Shown here one piece after another: positions 26,913-35,760 of a DNA stretch of 43,870 nt. Source of the DNA: an uncultured Phocaeicola sp. (GTDB lineage Bacteria; Bacteroidota; Bacteroidia; Bacteroidales; Bacteroidaceae). A model generated the notes under the pieces. The model was not told the origin of the DNA. It saw only the letters and a list, made by a program, of their open reading frames with translations, and did no database searches. The DNA lies in contig CANQSM010000019.1 of assembly GCA_947626525.1 (NCBI GenBank), positions 1 to 43,870 on the forward strand, given 5' to 3'. The translations under genes and the position numbers were made by a program. How positions within the stretch are numbered: the stretch's first letter is position 1; each line of letters starts with the position of its first letter.

Positions 26913-27365
26913 ATGAAACTTAGCTCACAATCTTATTCGCTTATCGAACAGACACTAAAAACTGTATTGGAGGCATTTCCCGCAGGAGCGGAAAGACTTG
27001 CTGTAACGGATATACATATCCAACCGAGGTTTGATTCGGGTGAGTTGATTATTTATGACGATGATGACAATGAACTGGCTCGTGCCGTAGTGGAAGAATG
27101 GGCGGAAAATGAATGCACGGATGAGAAGTTTTATAAGGAAACGGAGACTTTGTTTCGTGAACTATTGAGTAAATGGCAGGAGGCGGGTGCATTGGGAGAT
27201 CTGTCTATCATGAAGCCCTATTCGTTTGTGTTGGTGGATGATGAAAAAGAAACCATAGCAGAGCTTTTGCTGGTAGATGATGATACGATGGTGTTGAGCG
27301 AGGAGTTGCTGCAAGGATTGGATAAAGAACTGGATGATTTCTTGAAAAAACTTTTGGAAGAATAG
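26913..27365 (+). CDS. Acidic protein of unknown function
   Basis: A 150-residue cytosolic protein with no signal peptide or membrane span. It is strongly acidic, with D/E clusters (IIYDDDDNELAR, LVDDEKETIAELLLVDDDTM) and a very acidic C-terminal helix (GLDKELDDFLKKLLEE). I do not recognise a family. The pattern of a small beta-rich core (LIIYDDDDNELARAVVE, YSFVLVDD, IAELLLVDDDT) with flanking helices suggests a compact single domain. It has its own promoter, and 68 bases separate it from the YdeI-like gene downstream, so co-transcription is possible. Coding is supported by promoter placement, base composition and the matching start. Confidence 0.75.
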   Translation: MKLSSQSYSLIEQTLKTVLEAFPAGAERLAVTDIHIQPRFDSGELIIYDDDDNELARAVVEEWAENECTDEKFYKETETLFRELLSKWQEAGALGDLSIMKPYSFVLVDDEKETIAELLLVDDDTMVLSEELLQGLDKELDDFLKKLLEE

Positions 27366-27433
27366 CCTCATTCTCTGATTCAAAATTTTAATATGAGATA
27401 CGGAACTATGATGCGAGAATTCATAAGATATTA

Positions 27434-28009
27434 ATGGAAGCGACCAATCTGTTACATGCGAAAAATCGGGATGAATTACGTACTTGGCTCATTCAGAACC
27501 ATGACACTGAAAAAGAGTGCTGGGTCATAGTGAAACGAGGGAGAATATCCAAAGATGAAAACACCTTTTGGTATATTGATGCAGTAGAGGAAGCTCTATG
27601 TTTTGGTTGGATTGACAGTACTACCAAAACACTTGATAATGGTATCACAGCTCAAAGACTCACTCCAAGAAGAAAAGGAAGTCAGTGGTCTGAATTAAAC
27701 AAAGAGCGTTGTCGTAGAATGGAACGTCTCGGACGCATGACGGACGCTGGAAGGAAAGTGTTACCGAATATGTCTCCCAACGGATTTATTATCGACAAAA
27801 ATATATTGCAGGCTCTGCAACGAGAACCCGCAATATGGGAAAATTTTCAAAAGTTCCCCTCCTTGTATCGGCGCATACGAATAGACACCATCCAGAGAGA
27901 AAGGCGGCATCCGGAATTGTATCAAAAGAGGCTGCTAAAGTTACTCGAGAACACAAAGAAAGGCATTATGTACGGAGAATGGAATGATAACGGCCGCTTG
28001 ACAGAATAA
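27434..28009 (+). CDS. YdeI/OmpD-associated family protein
   Basis: A 191-residue cytosolic protein. Family hallmarks are visible: ELRTWLIQNHDTEKECWVIVKRG (14-36), YIDAVEEALCFGWIDSTTKTLD (47-68), then RLTPRRKGSQWSELNKERCRRMERLGRMTDAG (about 75-106), matching the YdeI family seen in E. coli and many others. Members have been linked to bacteriocin or antimicrobial-peptide tolerance, but the biochemical action is unclear. The C-terminal helix set (IRIDTIQRERRHPELYQKRL) is also typical. Length is normal and the gene looks intact. Confidence 0.88.
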   Translation: MEATNLLHAKNRDELRTWLIQNHDTEKECWVIVKRGRISKDENTFWYIDAVEEALCFGWIDSTTKTLDNGITAQRLTPRRKGSQWSELNKERCRRMERLGRMTDAGRKVLPNMSPNGFIIDKNILQALQREPAIWENFQKFPSLYRRIRIDTIQRERRHPELYQKRLLKLLENTKKGIMYGEWNDNGRLTE

Positions 28010-28043
28010 TAAATTCTCTAATTATTATAGTTTGATTTTTGTA

Positions 28044-28172
28044 ATGAATGGCACTATTTTTTCAGCCTTTATCAAGGTTGCTTTTGGTAGGGCGATGTGG
28101 AATGTCACTGATGTTATTGTTGCACTTGGATTGATAGGCTTATACCTATATGAGAAAAAAGAGTGTAGATAA
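28044..28172 (+). CDS. Possible 42-residue single-span membrane peptide
   Basis: ATG at 28044 opens a frame of 42 residues, MNGTIFSAFIKVAFGRAMWN followed by VTDVIVALGLIGLYLYEKKE and CR, with one hydrophobic span and a charged tail. It starts 34 bases after the YdeI-like stop on the same strand. It could be a small membrane protein or the tail of a decayed larger one. No promoter or homolog is recognised. Confidence 0.3.
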   Translation: MNGTIFSAFIKVAFGRAMWNVTDVIVALGLIGLYLYEKKECR

Positions 28173-28397
28173 TTGAGGAAGGTGTTACAGCCCTGTTTTT
28201 CCTATTCATTTAATATTGAGATAGCTTTTGTTACATCCTTTTCACTGATGCCTATGATTGGATTTGTCAGAACAAGATGTGTTAAAAACCAAAGTATTCC
28301 CATGAAGATGACACAACAATATTAGATGTACCAACGTTCTGTGTTCAAAACATCGTCTATATATCTAAAAGGCGATTTTTTTTCATAAGAATTTCCC
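28173..28397. other. 225-base stretch without a supported gene
   Basis: AT-rich. A minus-strand frame of 33 residues (MGILWFLTHLVLTNPIIGIS onward) can be read near 28204-28305 but has no supporting signals; it may be decay debris downstream of the secreted-protein gene. Confidence 0.3.
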
Positions 28398-29078
28398 TTA
28401 TTTATAGAACGTAATCCAGTTTGTACAATAATTATGGGTCTTAGGATGCAGCTCAACTATTTTACCATTATCTCTATACCAAGCATGGTTCCATCCGCTA
28501 CCCATATCAAGGTACAGGGCATTAGTCACTTTATATGCTTTCAGACATTCTACAAAGAAAGAGTATTTCATTATTTTTTTCGATTCAACAATGCACAGTT
28601 TTCCGTTTTTCTCACATAATGCTCTGTAGATGTTTTTGTTGCTCGCCATTTTGGTGCCAATAGGTTTTGCTGTTCCATCCTTGATTATCAGTAACTGGCA
28701 AAATCCCATGTCCCATCCGTTAGCAGAAGTCGGAAAATCCGTTTTCCTCATAAATTTCCATTTCCCTTTACCCCAGACGAATCCTCCTGTGTTTGCTCTA
28801 CAGCGATAGCCTTTTTTCATCTCACCATGGCAGATGTGGTTATCAGCAATGTTTGTATGTTTAAATTCCTTCAGTAATTCGCCGGTAAAAGCAGCCTCAC
28901 AGCAAAACTCAACATTTTTTTGTGTAGTCTTTGGCATTTGGCCACATTCCAAATCAATTTTTGTGTATTCAGGATAGTACACTTTGAGATTGGCAGTTGT
29001 TTCTACTGTCACGGCTAAACTCTTAACCGTAAAGGTTAACAAGGTCGCTATTAAAAATATTTTGTTTCTATTTGCCAT
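28398..29078 (-). CDS. Secreted protein with phosphodiester-glycosidase (NAGPA)-like C-terminal half
   Basis: A 226-residue protein counted from the ATG at 29078 (an ATG two codons earlier, 29084, is possible). A signal peptide (about 1-22, FLIATLLTFTVKSLA) precedes a Cys-rich exported domain with eight or more cysteines. The C-terminal half, with GKLCIVESKKIMKYSFFVEC then KVTNALYLDMGSGWNHAWYR, follows the pattern of NAGPA-type phosphodiester glycosidase domains, where a short LDGGGS-like loop follows an Al-rich strand; here it reads LDMGSG. That family identification is tentative. The decayed IS982 element begins at 29088, 4-10 bases before the start codon, so the native promoter region has been replaced, and expression is doubtful. 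Confidence 0.65.
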   Translation of the reverse strand: MANRNKIFLIATLLTFTVKSLAVTVETTANLKVYYPEYTKIDLECGQMPKTTQKNVEFCCEAAFTGELLKEFKHTNIADNHICHGEMKKGYRCRANTGGFVWGKGKWKFMRKTDFPTSANGWDMGFCQLLIIKDGTAKPIGTKMASNKNIYRALCEKNGKLCIVESKKIMKYSFFVECLKAYKVTNALYLDMGSGWNHAWYRDNGKIVELHPKTHNYCTNWITFYK

Positions 29079-29087
29079 GATCATCTT

Positions 29088-29105
29088 TAACGTGAGTTCG
29101 ATATA
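29088..29105 (+). repeat. IS982 left terminal inverted repeat
   Basis: Eighteen bases, exact inverse of 30002-30019. Fourteen of them recur in the same orientation at 42861-42874. Confidence 0.85.
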
Positions 29106-29199
29106 GGGAATGAAAGATTATTCATTTGAAAATTAGGAACATAGCGATAAAAGCATTAAATTCATAGTGTTCAATTATAACATTTAGACGATTACCACT

Positions 29200-29996
29200 A
29201 TGTTCTCAGAGTCTAAAATTATAGAAATTTATTGTATGGGAGATGATTTTTGCAAGAAATTTGCGTTGCAATAAGAAAAGTATATGATTGAAGATAAGAA
29301 GAACAGGTATCGTACAAGCCCAACCGCTGGAGCGATGCGGGAATTATGGTCATCCTGATCCTGTTCCATTCGGGATGATTCAGATGTTTCAAGCATTCTT
29401 ACAAGGAATATGTCTGTAAACATTTGACGTATCTCTTTCCTAGGCGTATGTCCTATAACCGTTTTGTAGAACTGGAAAAGGAAATGTTGTTACAATTGAC
29501 CGCTTTTATCATGGAGGTTTTATTGAGTAGTTGTACCGGAATTAGTTTCTTGGATTCCACTCCGCTGTGCGTATGCCGAAACCAACGCATATTGATTCAT
29601 AAAACTTTTAAGGGACTTGTAGAACATGGAAAATGTTCCATGGGATGGTTCTTCGGCTTCAAACTGCACTTGATCATCAATGACAAAAGGGAAATTCTCC
29701 ATTTTATGTTTACGCCTGGTAATGTGGATAGCCGTGAACCGTTAAAATCGGACAAGTTCCTGAAGAACATAAAGGGCAAGCTCCGTGCGGAAAGGGGGAT
29801 ATCGGACAAACCCTGTTTGAGAAAACGCACTTTGATAGAAACGGTCCATGATGAATTGAAGAATATCGCCTAGATTGAACATTCCAGACTTCGTTCCTTT
29901 AATAATTTTATTGCCAACTCGCTTTCTGCCATAGTAGCATACTGCTTCTTCGGAAAGAAGCCTGCCATTGACCTGTGTTTTGTCAGAGGCGGGTAG
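29200..29996 (+). pseudogene. IS982-family transposase, broken
   Basis: A DDE transposase that cannot be made whole. ATG 29200 begins MFSESKIIEIYCMGDDFCKK, the usual IS982 start, but an in-frame TAA follows at 29272-29274. A frame change occurs near 29340, and a TGA interrupts the HSG-FRCFKHSYKEYVC stretch. A longer open part (29424-29873) carries the catalytic-core landmark SFLDSTPLCVCRNQRI and the KCSMGWFFGFKLHLI and FTPGNVDSREPL segments. A TAG at 29871-29873, where relatives have a CAG Gln codon (NIAQIEHS), cuts off the C-terminus IEHSRLRSFNNFIANSLSAI, which continues to 29996. With at least three nonsense changes and a frameshift, it is long inactive. Confidence 0.88.
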
Positions 29997-30001
29997 CTGA
30001 T

Positions 30002-30019
30002 TATATCGAACTCACGTTA
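30002..30019 (-). repeat. IS982 right terminal inverted repeat
   Basis: TATATCGAACTCACGTTA, the exact inverse of 29088-29105. Confidence 0.85.
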
Positions 30020-30130
30020 TGTTACCTCCTCTGAAGTAATTCCATTGGTAAGACCTGCGTAATGTATTGGGTAGAAACCCTTTTGTATCTGTTATATGCG
30101 GTATGGGGATTGGCAATGCTGGGAATAGTA

Positions 30131-30164
30131 AACGGCGCATCATCCAGAAAGACGATGTGCCGTT
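30131..30164 (-). terminator. Hairpin downstream of valS
   Basis: Arms 30131-30144 and 30151-30164 pair over 14 positions with one mismatch and one wobble, loop of 6. It lies about 70 bases past the valS stop on the minus strand, followed by TTTACTATT, a weak T-tract. It could be the valS terminator; the rest of 30020-30232 shows no gene. Confidence 0.5.
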
Positions 30165-30232
30165 CATACATATAAGTCGTGTGCAAATTGAAGTTGCAAA
30201 GGAGCGAAATTACAGTGAAACCAAATAGCAAC

Positions 30233-32932
30233 TTAGGATAGTTTCTTTAACGCCGCGATGTTCTCTTTCAGCGAAGCGATTTTGCTTTCGGCATCAGCTT
30301 GTTTTTTGTGTTCCATCTCGATAACGTTGGCCGGTGCTTTGCTGACAAATTTCTCGTTGCTTAATTTCTTCAACACGCTTTGCAGGAATCCTTCCTGATA
30401 TGTCAGGTCTGCTTCCAGTTTTGCCAATTCCTCCTCCACATTAATCATACTTTCTAATGGAATGAAATATTCGGTAGTTCCTACCATGAATGAGGCGGCT
30501 CCTTCGGGTTTATCCGTTACTGTTTCTACAGAAGAGATATTACCGAGTTTTTTCACTACATCCTCATAGATGTATAGGTTCCGGTTGTCATCCATTACCC
30601 TTAACTCCAATAGTTCTTTCTGGGCAATGTTTTTTTGAGCACGGACATTGCGTATGTTTGTGATGATTTCTTTTACCTCTTCGAACCGTTTCACTTTGGC
30701 GCAACTCGTTTCGTAAGTGGCCGGATTGACAGGAAGCAATCGAGTGGTCATGATACTTTCATTCTCTTGGCGTTCATCGATGTGTTGCCACAATTCTTCG
30801 GTGATGAATGGCATGAATGGATGGAGCTGCTTTAATAATATTTCGAAGCAGTCAAGTGTCTGAAGGTAAGTAACCCGGTCGATAGGTTGGCCGTAAACTG
30901 GTTTGATCATTTCCAGATACCAGCTTGAGAACTCATCCCAGAAAAGTTTGTATATAGCCATCAATGCCTCGCTCAGGCGGTATTTGTCGAAAAGATTCTC
31001 TATTTCGAGGGAGACCTTGTCCAGCATGTCGGCAAACCACTCGACGGCTAGCTTTGCGTATTTTGGTTGCTCTATGTCGGCTACTTTCCAACCTTTAACC
31101 AAGCGGAAAGCATTCCATATCTTGTTATTGAAGTTACGGCCTTGTTCGCAGAGTGTTTCATCAAATAGGATATCATTTCCCGCAGGGGCGGACAACATCA
31201 TACCCATGCGAACACCGTCTGCTCCGAAGCGGTCGATGAGCTCCAATGGGTCGGGTGAGTTACCTAACGATTTACTCATTTTACGTCCCAGTTTGTCACG
31301 GACAATACCGGTGAAGTACACATTGCGGAACGGCATTTTTCCTTCATATTCGTAGCCGGCCATAATCATGCGTGCTACCCAGAAGAAAATGATGTCCGGT
31401 CCGGTGACCAAATCGCTGGTAGGGTAGTAATAGTTGATTTCTTCGTTGCCCGGATAGTTGATACCGTTGAATAATGAGATAGGCCATAGCCATGAGGAAA
31501 ACCAAGTGTCCAGACAATCACCATCCTGACGCAAGTCGTCCCGTGTCAAGGTCTGATTCCCGCTCTTCTCTTTCGCCAGTTTCAATGCCTTTTCCGGTGT
31601 CTCGGCCACTACATAGTCACCTCCCGGAAGGAAGTATGCCGGGATGCGGTGTCCCCACCAAAGTTGACGGCTGATGCACCAGTCTTTGATATTCTCCATC
31701 CAATGTTTATAAGTGTTTTTGTATTTGGCTGGATAGAACTTGATGTCATCTTTCATCACGGCTTCCAAAGCAGGTTTTGCCAATTCTTCCATTTTCAGGA
31801 ACCATTGCATGGAGAGTTTGGGTTCGATGGCTACATTGGTTCGTTCGGAGAATCCTACTTTATTGGTATACGCCTCTGTCTTTTCCAATAAATTGGCTGA
31901 AGCCAAGTCTGTTTCAATTTGTTTACGTACTTCGAAACGGTCCATGCCGATATAAAGTCCGGCGGCTTCGCTGAGTGTTCCGTTGTCGTTGAAGATGTCG
32001 ATACTGGGCAAATTGTACTTTTCGCCGAGCATATAGTCGTTCACGTCATGAGCTGGAGTGACTTTCAAACATCCCGTACCGAATTCGATGTCCACATACT
32101 CGTCTTCTATCACCGGGATGGTGCGATTCACTAACGGGACGATTACCTTCTTACCACTTAACCACCGGTTTTTCGGATCGTTCGGGTTGATGCACACGGC
32201 CGTGTCGCCCATGATGGTTTCCGGACGGGTCGTAGCGACTACAGCATAGTAGCGTCCTTCTGCGTCGCGGTGAACCACTTCGCCTTCCGCACCTGTTTCT
32301 TCCGTGCCATTCTCTTCGGCTACATAATATTTCAGGTAATAAAGTTTGCTATGTTCCTCTTTGTAAACTACCTCTTCGTCGCTTAAGGCTGTAAGGGCTT
32401 TCGGGTCCCAGTTCACCATACGTACACCGCGGTATATCAGTCCTTTATTATACAAGTCGACGAATACTTTCAAGACACTTTCGCTGCGCTCTTCATCCAT
32501 GGTGAAAGCCGTACGATCCCAGTCGCATGACGCGCCTAACTGGCGAAGTTGTTTCAGGATAATCCCTCCATGTTCTTCTGTCCAATCCCAAGCATGTTTT
32601 AGAAACTCTTCTCGTGTAAGATCTGTCTTTTTTATTCCTTGTTGTGCCAGTTTATTCACCACTTTTGCTTCAGTGGCAATGGAAGCATGATCAGTTCCAG
32701 GTACCCAGCAGGCATTTTTGCCTTTCATACGTGCGCGGCGTACCAGAATATCTTGAATGGTATTGTTTAGCATGTGTCCCATATGGAGCACTCCCGTGAC
32801 ATTAGGAGGGGGGATGACGATGGTATAAGGTTCTCTTCCATCGGGTTTAGAACTGAATAATTTGTGATCCAACCAGTATTGGTACCATTTTCCTTCCACC
32901 TCTGCAGGGTTGTATTTACTTGCTAATTCCAT
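30233..32932 (-). CDS. valS: Valyl-tRNA synthetase
   Basis: A class Ia synthetase of 899 residues that charges tRNA-Val. The HIGH-type motif is in [18 protein letters not shown] (about 42-59), the editing (CP1) domain with [13 protein letters not shown] lies about 235-247, [15 protein letters not shown] about 414, [12 protein letters not shown] about 555, and a C-terminal coiled-coil arm (about 835-899, [20 protein letters not shown] and [20 protein letters not shown]) ends the protein. All catalytic segments are intact. It has its own -7 element and lies between two IS-related regions without damage. Confidence 0.98.
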   Translation of the reverse strand: MELASKYNPAEVEGKWYQYWLDHKLFSSKPDGREPYTIVIPPPNVTGVLHMGHMLNNTIQDILVRRARMKGKNACWVPGTDHASIATEAKVVNKLAQQGIKKTDLTREEFLKHAWDWTEEHGGIILKQLRQLGASCDWDRTAFTMDEERSESVLKVFVDLYNKGLIYRGVRMVNWDPKALTALSDEEVVYKEEHSKLYYLKYYVAEENGTEETGAEGEVVHRDAEGRYYAVVATTRPETIMGDTAVCINPNDPKNRWLSGKKVIVPLVNRTIPVIEDEYVDIEFGTGCLKVTPAHDVNDYMLGEKYNLPSIDIFNDNGTLSEAAGLYIGMDRFEVRKQIETDLASANLLEKTEAYTNKVGFSERTNVAIEPKLSMQWFLKMEELAKPALEAVMKDDIKFYPAKYKNTYKHWMENIKDWCISRQLWWGHRIPAYFLPGGDYVVAETPEKALKLAKEKSGNQTLTRDDLRQDGDCLDTWFSSWLWPISLFNGINYPGNEEINYYYPTSDLVTGPDIIFFWVARMIMAGYEYEGKMPFRNVYFTGIVRDKLGRKMSKSLGNSPDPLELIDRFGADGVRMGMMLSAPAGNDILFDETLCEQGRNFNNKIWNAFRLVKGWKVADIEQPKYAKLAVEWFADMLDKVSLEIENLFDKYRLSEALMAIYKLFWDEFSSWYLEMIKPVYGQPIDRVTYLQTLDCFEILLKQLHPFMPFITEELWQHIDERQENESIMTTRLLPVNPATYETSCAKVKRFEEVKEIITNIRNVRAQKNIAQKELLELRVMDDNRNLYIYEDVVKKLGNISSVETVTDKPEGAASFMVGTTEYFIPLESMINVEEELAKLEADLTYQEGFLQSVLKKLSNEKFVSKAPANVIEMEHKKQADAESKIASLKENIAALKKLS

Positions 32933-32977
32933 GAGTTATATGATATGTATTTTATTGATTTTGCGAATAATTGCGTG

Positions 32978-32985
32978 CAAAAGTA
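32978..32985 (-). promoter_or_regulatory. -7 element TACTTTTG before valS
   Basis: Exact TAnnTTTG on the minus strand, 46 bases before the valS ATG. Confidence 0.5.
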
Positions 32986-33203
32986 ATAAAAAAGAGAGTT
33001 ATATGCTTTAACATGAAGGCGGAAATGTGAAAGGAAAGGTGAAATAAGTTCCTTTTTAAGAGAAAAATATCTTTTTGTTCCATCATATTTGAGGAATAGA
33101 CTTACGCGAAATCTCTGGAAAATTCACTTCTTGTTTTTGCAATGTTACTGTTACATAGATAAAATAATTGCTTGAGAGATGATGTGCAATAATTAGTTTT
33201 TTG

Positions 33204-33211
33204 TAATTTTG
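33204..33211 (+). promoter_or_regulatory. -7 element TAATTTTG upstream of the efflux operon
   Basis: Exact TAnnTTTG, 30 bases before the small frame at 33241 and 204 before the TolC start. A transcript from here would carry an unusually long leader of about 190 bases. The rest of 32986-33203 shows no gene. Confidence 0.4.
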
Positions 33212-33240
33212 CCTCGCAATTCATAAAGAGTTGTATTTTT

Positions 33241-33342
33241 ATGACTATTAAGAATAAACGTATTACAATTATTGGTATTCCTGTAAGAAATTGGGGATAT
33301 TTAGAGAACTGGAAAAGTACAGCTTCGATTCATGGCTTGTAA
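33241..33342 (+). CDS. Possible 33-residue leader frame before the efflux operon
   Basis: ATG 33241 opens MTIKNKRITIIGIPVRNWGY followed by LENWKSTASIHGL, ending 33342, 72 bases before the TolC start. It follows a -7 element closely. It may be a leader peptide or the stump of a lost gene. It matches nothing I recognise. Confidence 0.3.
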   Translation: MTIKNKRITIIGIPVRNWGYLENWKSTASIHGL

Positions 33343-33414
33343 ATTTCAAGTGAAGTCCAGTCGTGTATCTTGACTGGCAAAATACTCTTTTCATTATTAA
33401 AATTTAATTCTTAT

Positions 33415-34728
33415 ATGAACAATTATCAATTGCTCGTAGGGTTGTTTTTTGTGGCCTTGTCGAGCGGTAGATTGCATTCTTATGGTCAGTCGGCAATTAC
33501 TTTGGAAAAAATTTTCGAGATTGCCGAGGTGGGCAGCGCGCGGCTCCGCCCTTCGTTTGCTGCGCAAACCGAAGCCGAGCATGCTATAAACATTGCACGT
33601 GCAAGTCGTCTGCCGGATATCAATGCGTCCCTGTCATTCAGTTATATAGGCGACGGCTTTACAACAAGACGTGATTTTAGTGACTATCAAAAAGCTTCTA
33701 TACCTCATTTAGGAAGTGGACTGTCGTTGCATGTCACCCAACCAGTTTATACGGGCGGTGCCGTGACAAATACCATAGAACTTGCAGGGCTGAAATCAAC
33801 GGCCACACGTTACGCTACTGATTTTCAACGGGATAATATTCGTTTCCAACTTGCAGGATTCTATTTTGATATCTATAAATATACGAATCTGCGCCGAGTT
33901 GTAGAAAGCAATATGTTCGTTGCCAGAAAGGTACTGAAGGAAATGCGGAATCGCTATGAACAGGGCACTGCTCTCCAGAATGACATTACACGTTATGAGC
34001 TTCTGGTCTCGAACTTTGAATTGCAGCTTGTCAAGATAAACAACACTCTTGACATTCTCAATGCCAATCTCGTAACAACTGCTGGGTTGCCCGAGGGGAG
34101 TGTCATTGTTCCGGACTCTACCATTCTGGCCCGTTCTTTACCGATGGAAGGGGAACAATGGTGGTTGCAGGAGGCTGCCTTAAACTCTCCGTCATTAAGC
34201 CTTGCGCGTTCCGGTGTTGACATAAGCCGCAAAGCGGAGGATATCGTCCGTTCCGAGCGTCTGCCCAAGTTAGGGCTTCAGGCATGTTGGAACGTTGACG
34301 GTCCCATCCTTGTGGAAGTACCGCCAATCAACCGTAACCTGAGCTATTGGTATGTCGGGGTCGGAGTCAGCTACAACATCTCTTCACTGTATAAAAGCAA
34401 TAAATCTTTGGCAAAGAGCCGTGCCGCTACACAAAGGGCGACAGAAGAGCTTGCCATTACGTGTGAAAACATCTCGCTCGCCGTGAGGGCTGACTATGCA
34501 CACTATTTGGAAGCCTATGAGGAACTTCGGACACAACAAAAAAACGCGGAGCTTGCCGGACGGAACTACCGTACGGTTTCTACGCGATATTCGGCAGATA
34601 TGGCATTGATTACCGATTTGCTTGACGCGGCCAATGCGAAACTCGATGCAGAGGAACAGCTTGTTAATGCCCGTATAAACATTATCTATTATTATTACAA
34701 ACTTTTATTCATTACCGGAAAAATATGA
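33415..34728 (+). CDS. TolC-family outer-membrane efflux protein
   Basis: A 437-residue outer-membrane channel of a tripartite exporter. I chose ATG 33415 because MNNYQLLVGLFFVALSSGRL starts a normal signal peptide (cleaved near SYGQ); the frame opens at 33370. It has two OEP halves: long helices with ARASRLPDINASLSFSY and the conserved TQPVYTGGAVTNTIE in the first, and QRATEELAITCENISLAVRA plus YSADMALITDLLDAANAKLD in the second. Its last four bases (ATGA) overlap the membrane-fusion gene, making one operon with the two genes after it. Confidence 0.93.
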   Translation: MNNYQLLVGLFFVALSSGRLHSYGQSAITLEKIFEIAEVGSARLRPSFAAQTEAEHAINIARASRLPDINASLSFSYIGDGFTTRRDFSDYQKASIPHLGSGLSLHVTQPVYTGGAVTNTIELAGLKSTATRYATDFQRDNIRFQLAGFYFDIYKYTNLRRVVESNMFVARKVLKEMRNRYEQGTALQNDITRYELLVSNFELQLVKINNTLDILNANLVTTAGLPEGSVIVPDSTILARSLPMEGEQWWLQEAALNSPSLSLARSGVDISRKAEDIVRSERLPKLGLQACWNVDGPILVEVPPINRNLSYWYVGVGVSYNISSLYKSNKSLAKSRAATQRATEELAITCENISLAVRADYAHYLEAYEELRTQQKNAELAGRNYRTVSTRYSADMALITDLLDAANAKLDAEEQLVNARINIIYYYYKLLFITGKI

Positions 34729-35759
34729 AACACCGTAACAAAAAGATACTTTCTTATATCATCACTATTACAATAATCGCAGCTGCGGCATTATGGGTCG
34801 GTAGCAAGTTTATTCATCTTGGCAACATAGAGTTCACCGATAATGCGCAGGTACGCAGGCAGATAGTGCCTGTCAATAGTCGCGTTCAAGGTTATATCAA
34901 GGAGGTCCGTTTCAATGAATACGAGAGGGTCAGAAAGGGGGATACGCTTGTAATCATTGACGATGCCGATATGCGTCTTAATGTAGCACGCGCAAGTGCT
35001 GATTACCAGAATGCCCTTGCCGGACGTGGTGTTGCCGACCGTACGGTTACATCAGCCTCGGCCAATGTGGCTGTCAGCGAGGCGTCTATTGCCGAGGCGA
35101 AAGTGCTGATGGACAATGCGGCGACCGATTTGGAACGATACGAGAAATTATTGGCGCAGGAAGCTGTCACCCGTCAACAGTATGATGGTGCCAAAACGGA
35201 CTATGGAGTAAAAAAAGCCCGTTACGAAATGCTTGTTCGGCAACGTCTTGCCACATCATCGGTCGTTGATGTCAATCGTCAGCGTATCTCCCAGTCGGAA
35301 GCCGGAATTGGGCTTGCCAAGGCTCTCCTTGAAATTGCGGAGCTTAACCTCAGCTATACCGTAATTACCTCCCCGTGTGATGGACACGCTTCGCGCAGGG
35401 AGATACAGGTCGGTCAACTTGTACAACCGGGTCAGATACTGCTCGATGTGATTGACTCGGGCGACGTGTGGGTTGCCGCCAACTACAAGGAGACCCAACT
35501 CTACCATATAGCTCCCGGGAGTAAGGTAGAGATAAGGGTGGATGCCATTCCGGATGTTGTTTTCAACGGGAGTGTCCGTTCAATTTCCACAGCCACTGGC
35601 GCTTCACTTTCACTGATTCCTCAGGACAATTCGGCAGGGAACTTTGTGAAGGTACGCCAGCGGATACCTGTGAGGATTGAATTTACGGGGGATAACAAGC
35701 CGGAAGACATGGAAAGGCTTCATGCTGGCATGAATGTGGAATGCAGGGTAATGTATTGA
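34725..35759 (+). CDS. HlyD/EmrA-type membrane fusion protein
   Basis: A 344-residue periplasmic adaptor: one N-terminal membrane helix (about 9-27), a split biotinyl-lipoyl domain (VNSRVQGYIKEVRFNEYERVRKGD near 47-70, and SPCDGHASRREIQVGQLVQPG near 213), a coiled-coil hairpin between (about 85-205), and a beta-barrel that contacts the pump (about 240-340). This is the EmrA layout for an MFS partner rather than an RND one. It starts inside the TolC stop and ends 1 base before the MFS gene. Confidence 0.93.
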   Translation: MKHRNKKILSYIITITIIAAAALWVGSKFIHLGNIEFTDNAQVRRQIVPVNSRVQGYIKEVRFNEYERVRKGDTLVIIDDADMRLNVARASADYQNALAGRGVADRTVTSASANVAVSEASIAEAKVLMDNAATDLERYEKLLAQEAVTRQQYDGAKTDYGVKKARYEMLVRQRLATSSVVDVNRQRISQSEAGIGLAKALLEIAELNLSYTVITSPCDGHASRREIQVGQLVQPGQILLDVIDSGDVWVAANYKETQLYHIAPGSKVEIRVDAIPDVVFNGSVRSISTATGASLSLIPQDNSAGNFVKVRQRIPVRIEFTGDNKPEDMERLHAGMNVECRVMY

Positions 35760-35760
35760 T

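Larger units (their letters stand above)
29088..30019 (+). mobile_element. Decayed IS982-family insertion sequence
   Basis: A 932-base element bounded by perfect 18-base terminal inverted repeats: TAACGTGAGTTCGATATA at 29088-29105 and its exact inverse at 30002-30019. It holds one broken transposase reading rightwards. Length, end structure and transposase similarity fit IS982. I see no clear target-site duplication in the flanks. The left end abuts the start of the secreted-protein gene; the right end lies 213 bases past the valS stop. Confidence 0.85.

Noticed and set aside
30022-30231. A 69-residue minus-strand frame between the IS982 element and valS.
   Set aside because: It runs through the hairpin that probably ends valS and has no support; treated as chance.
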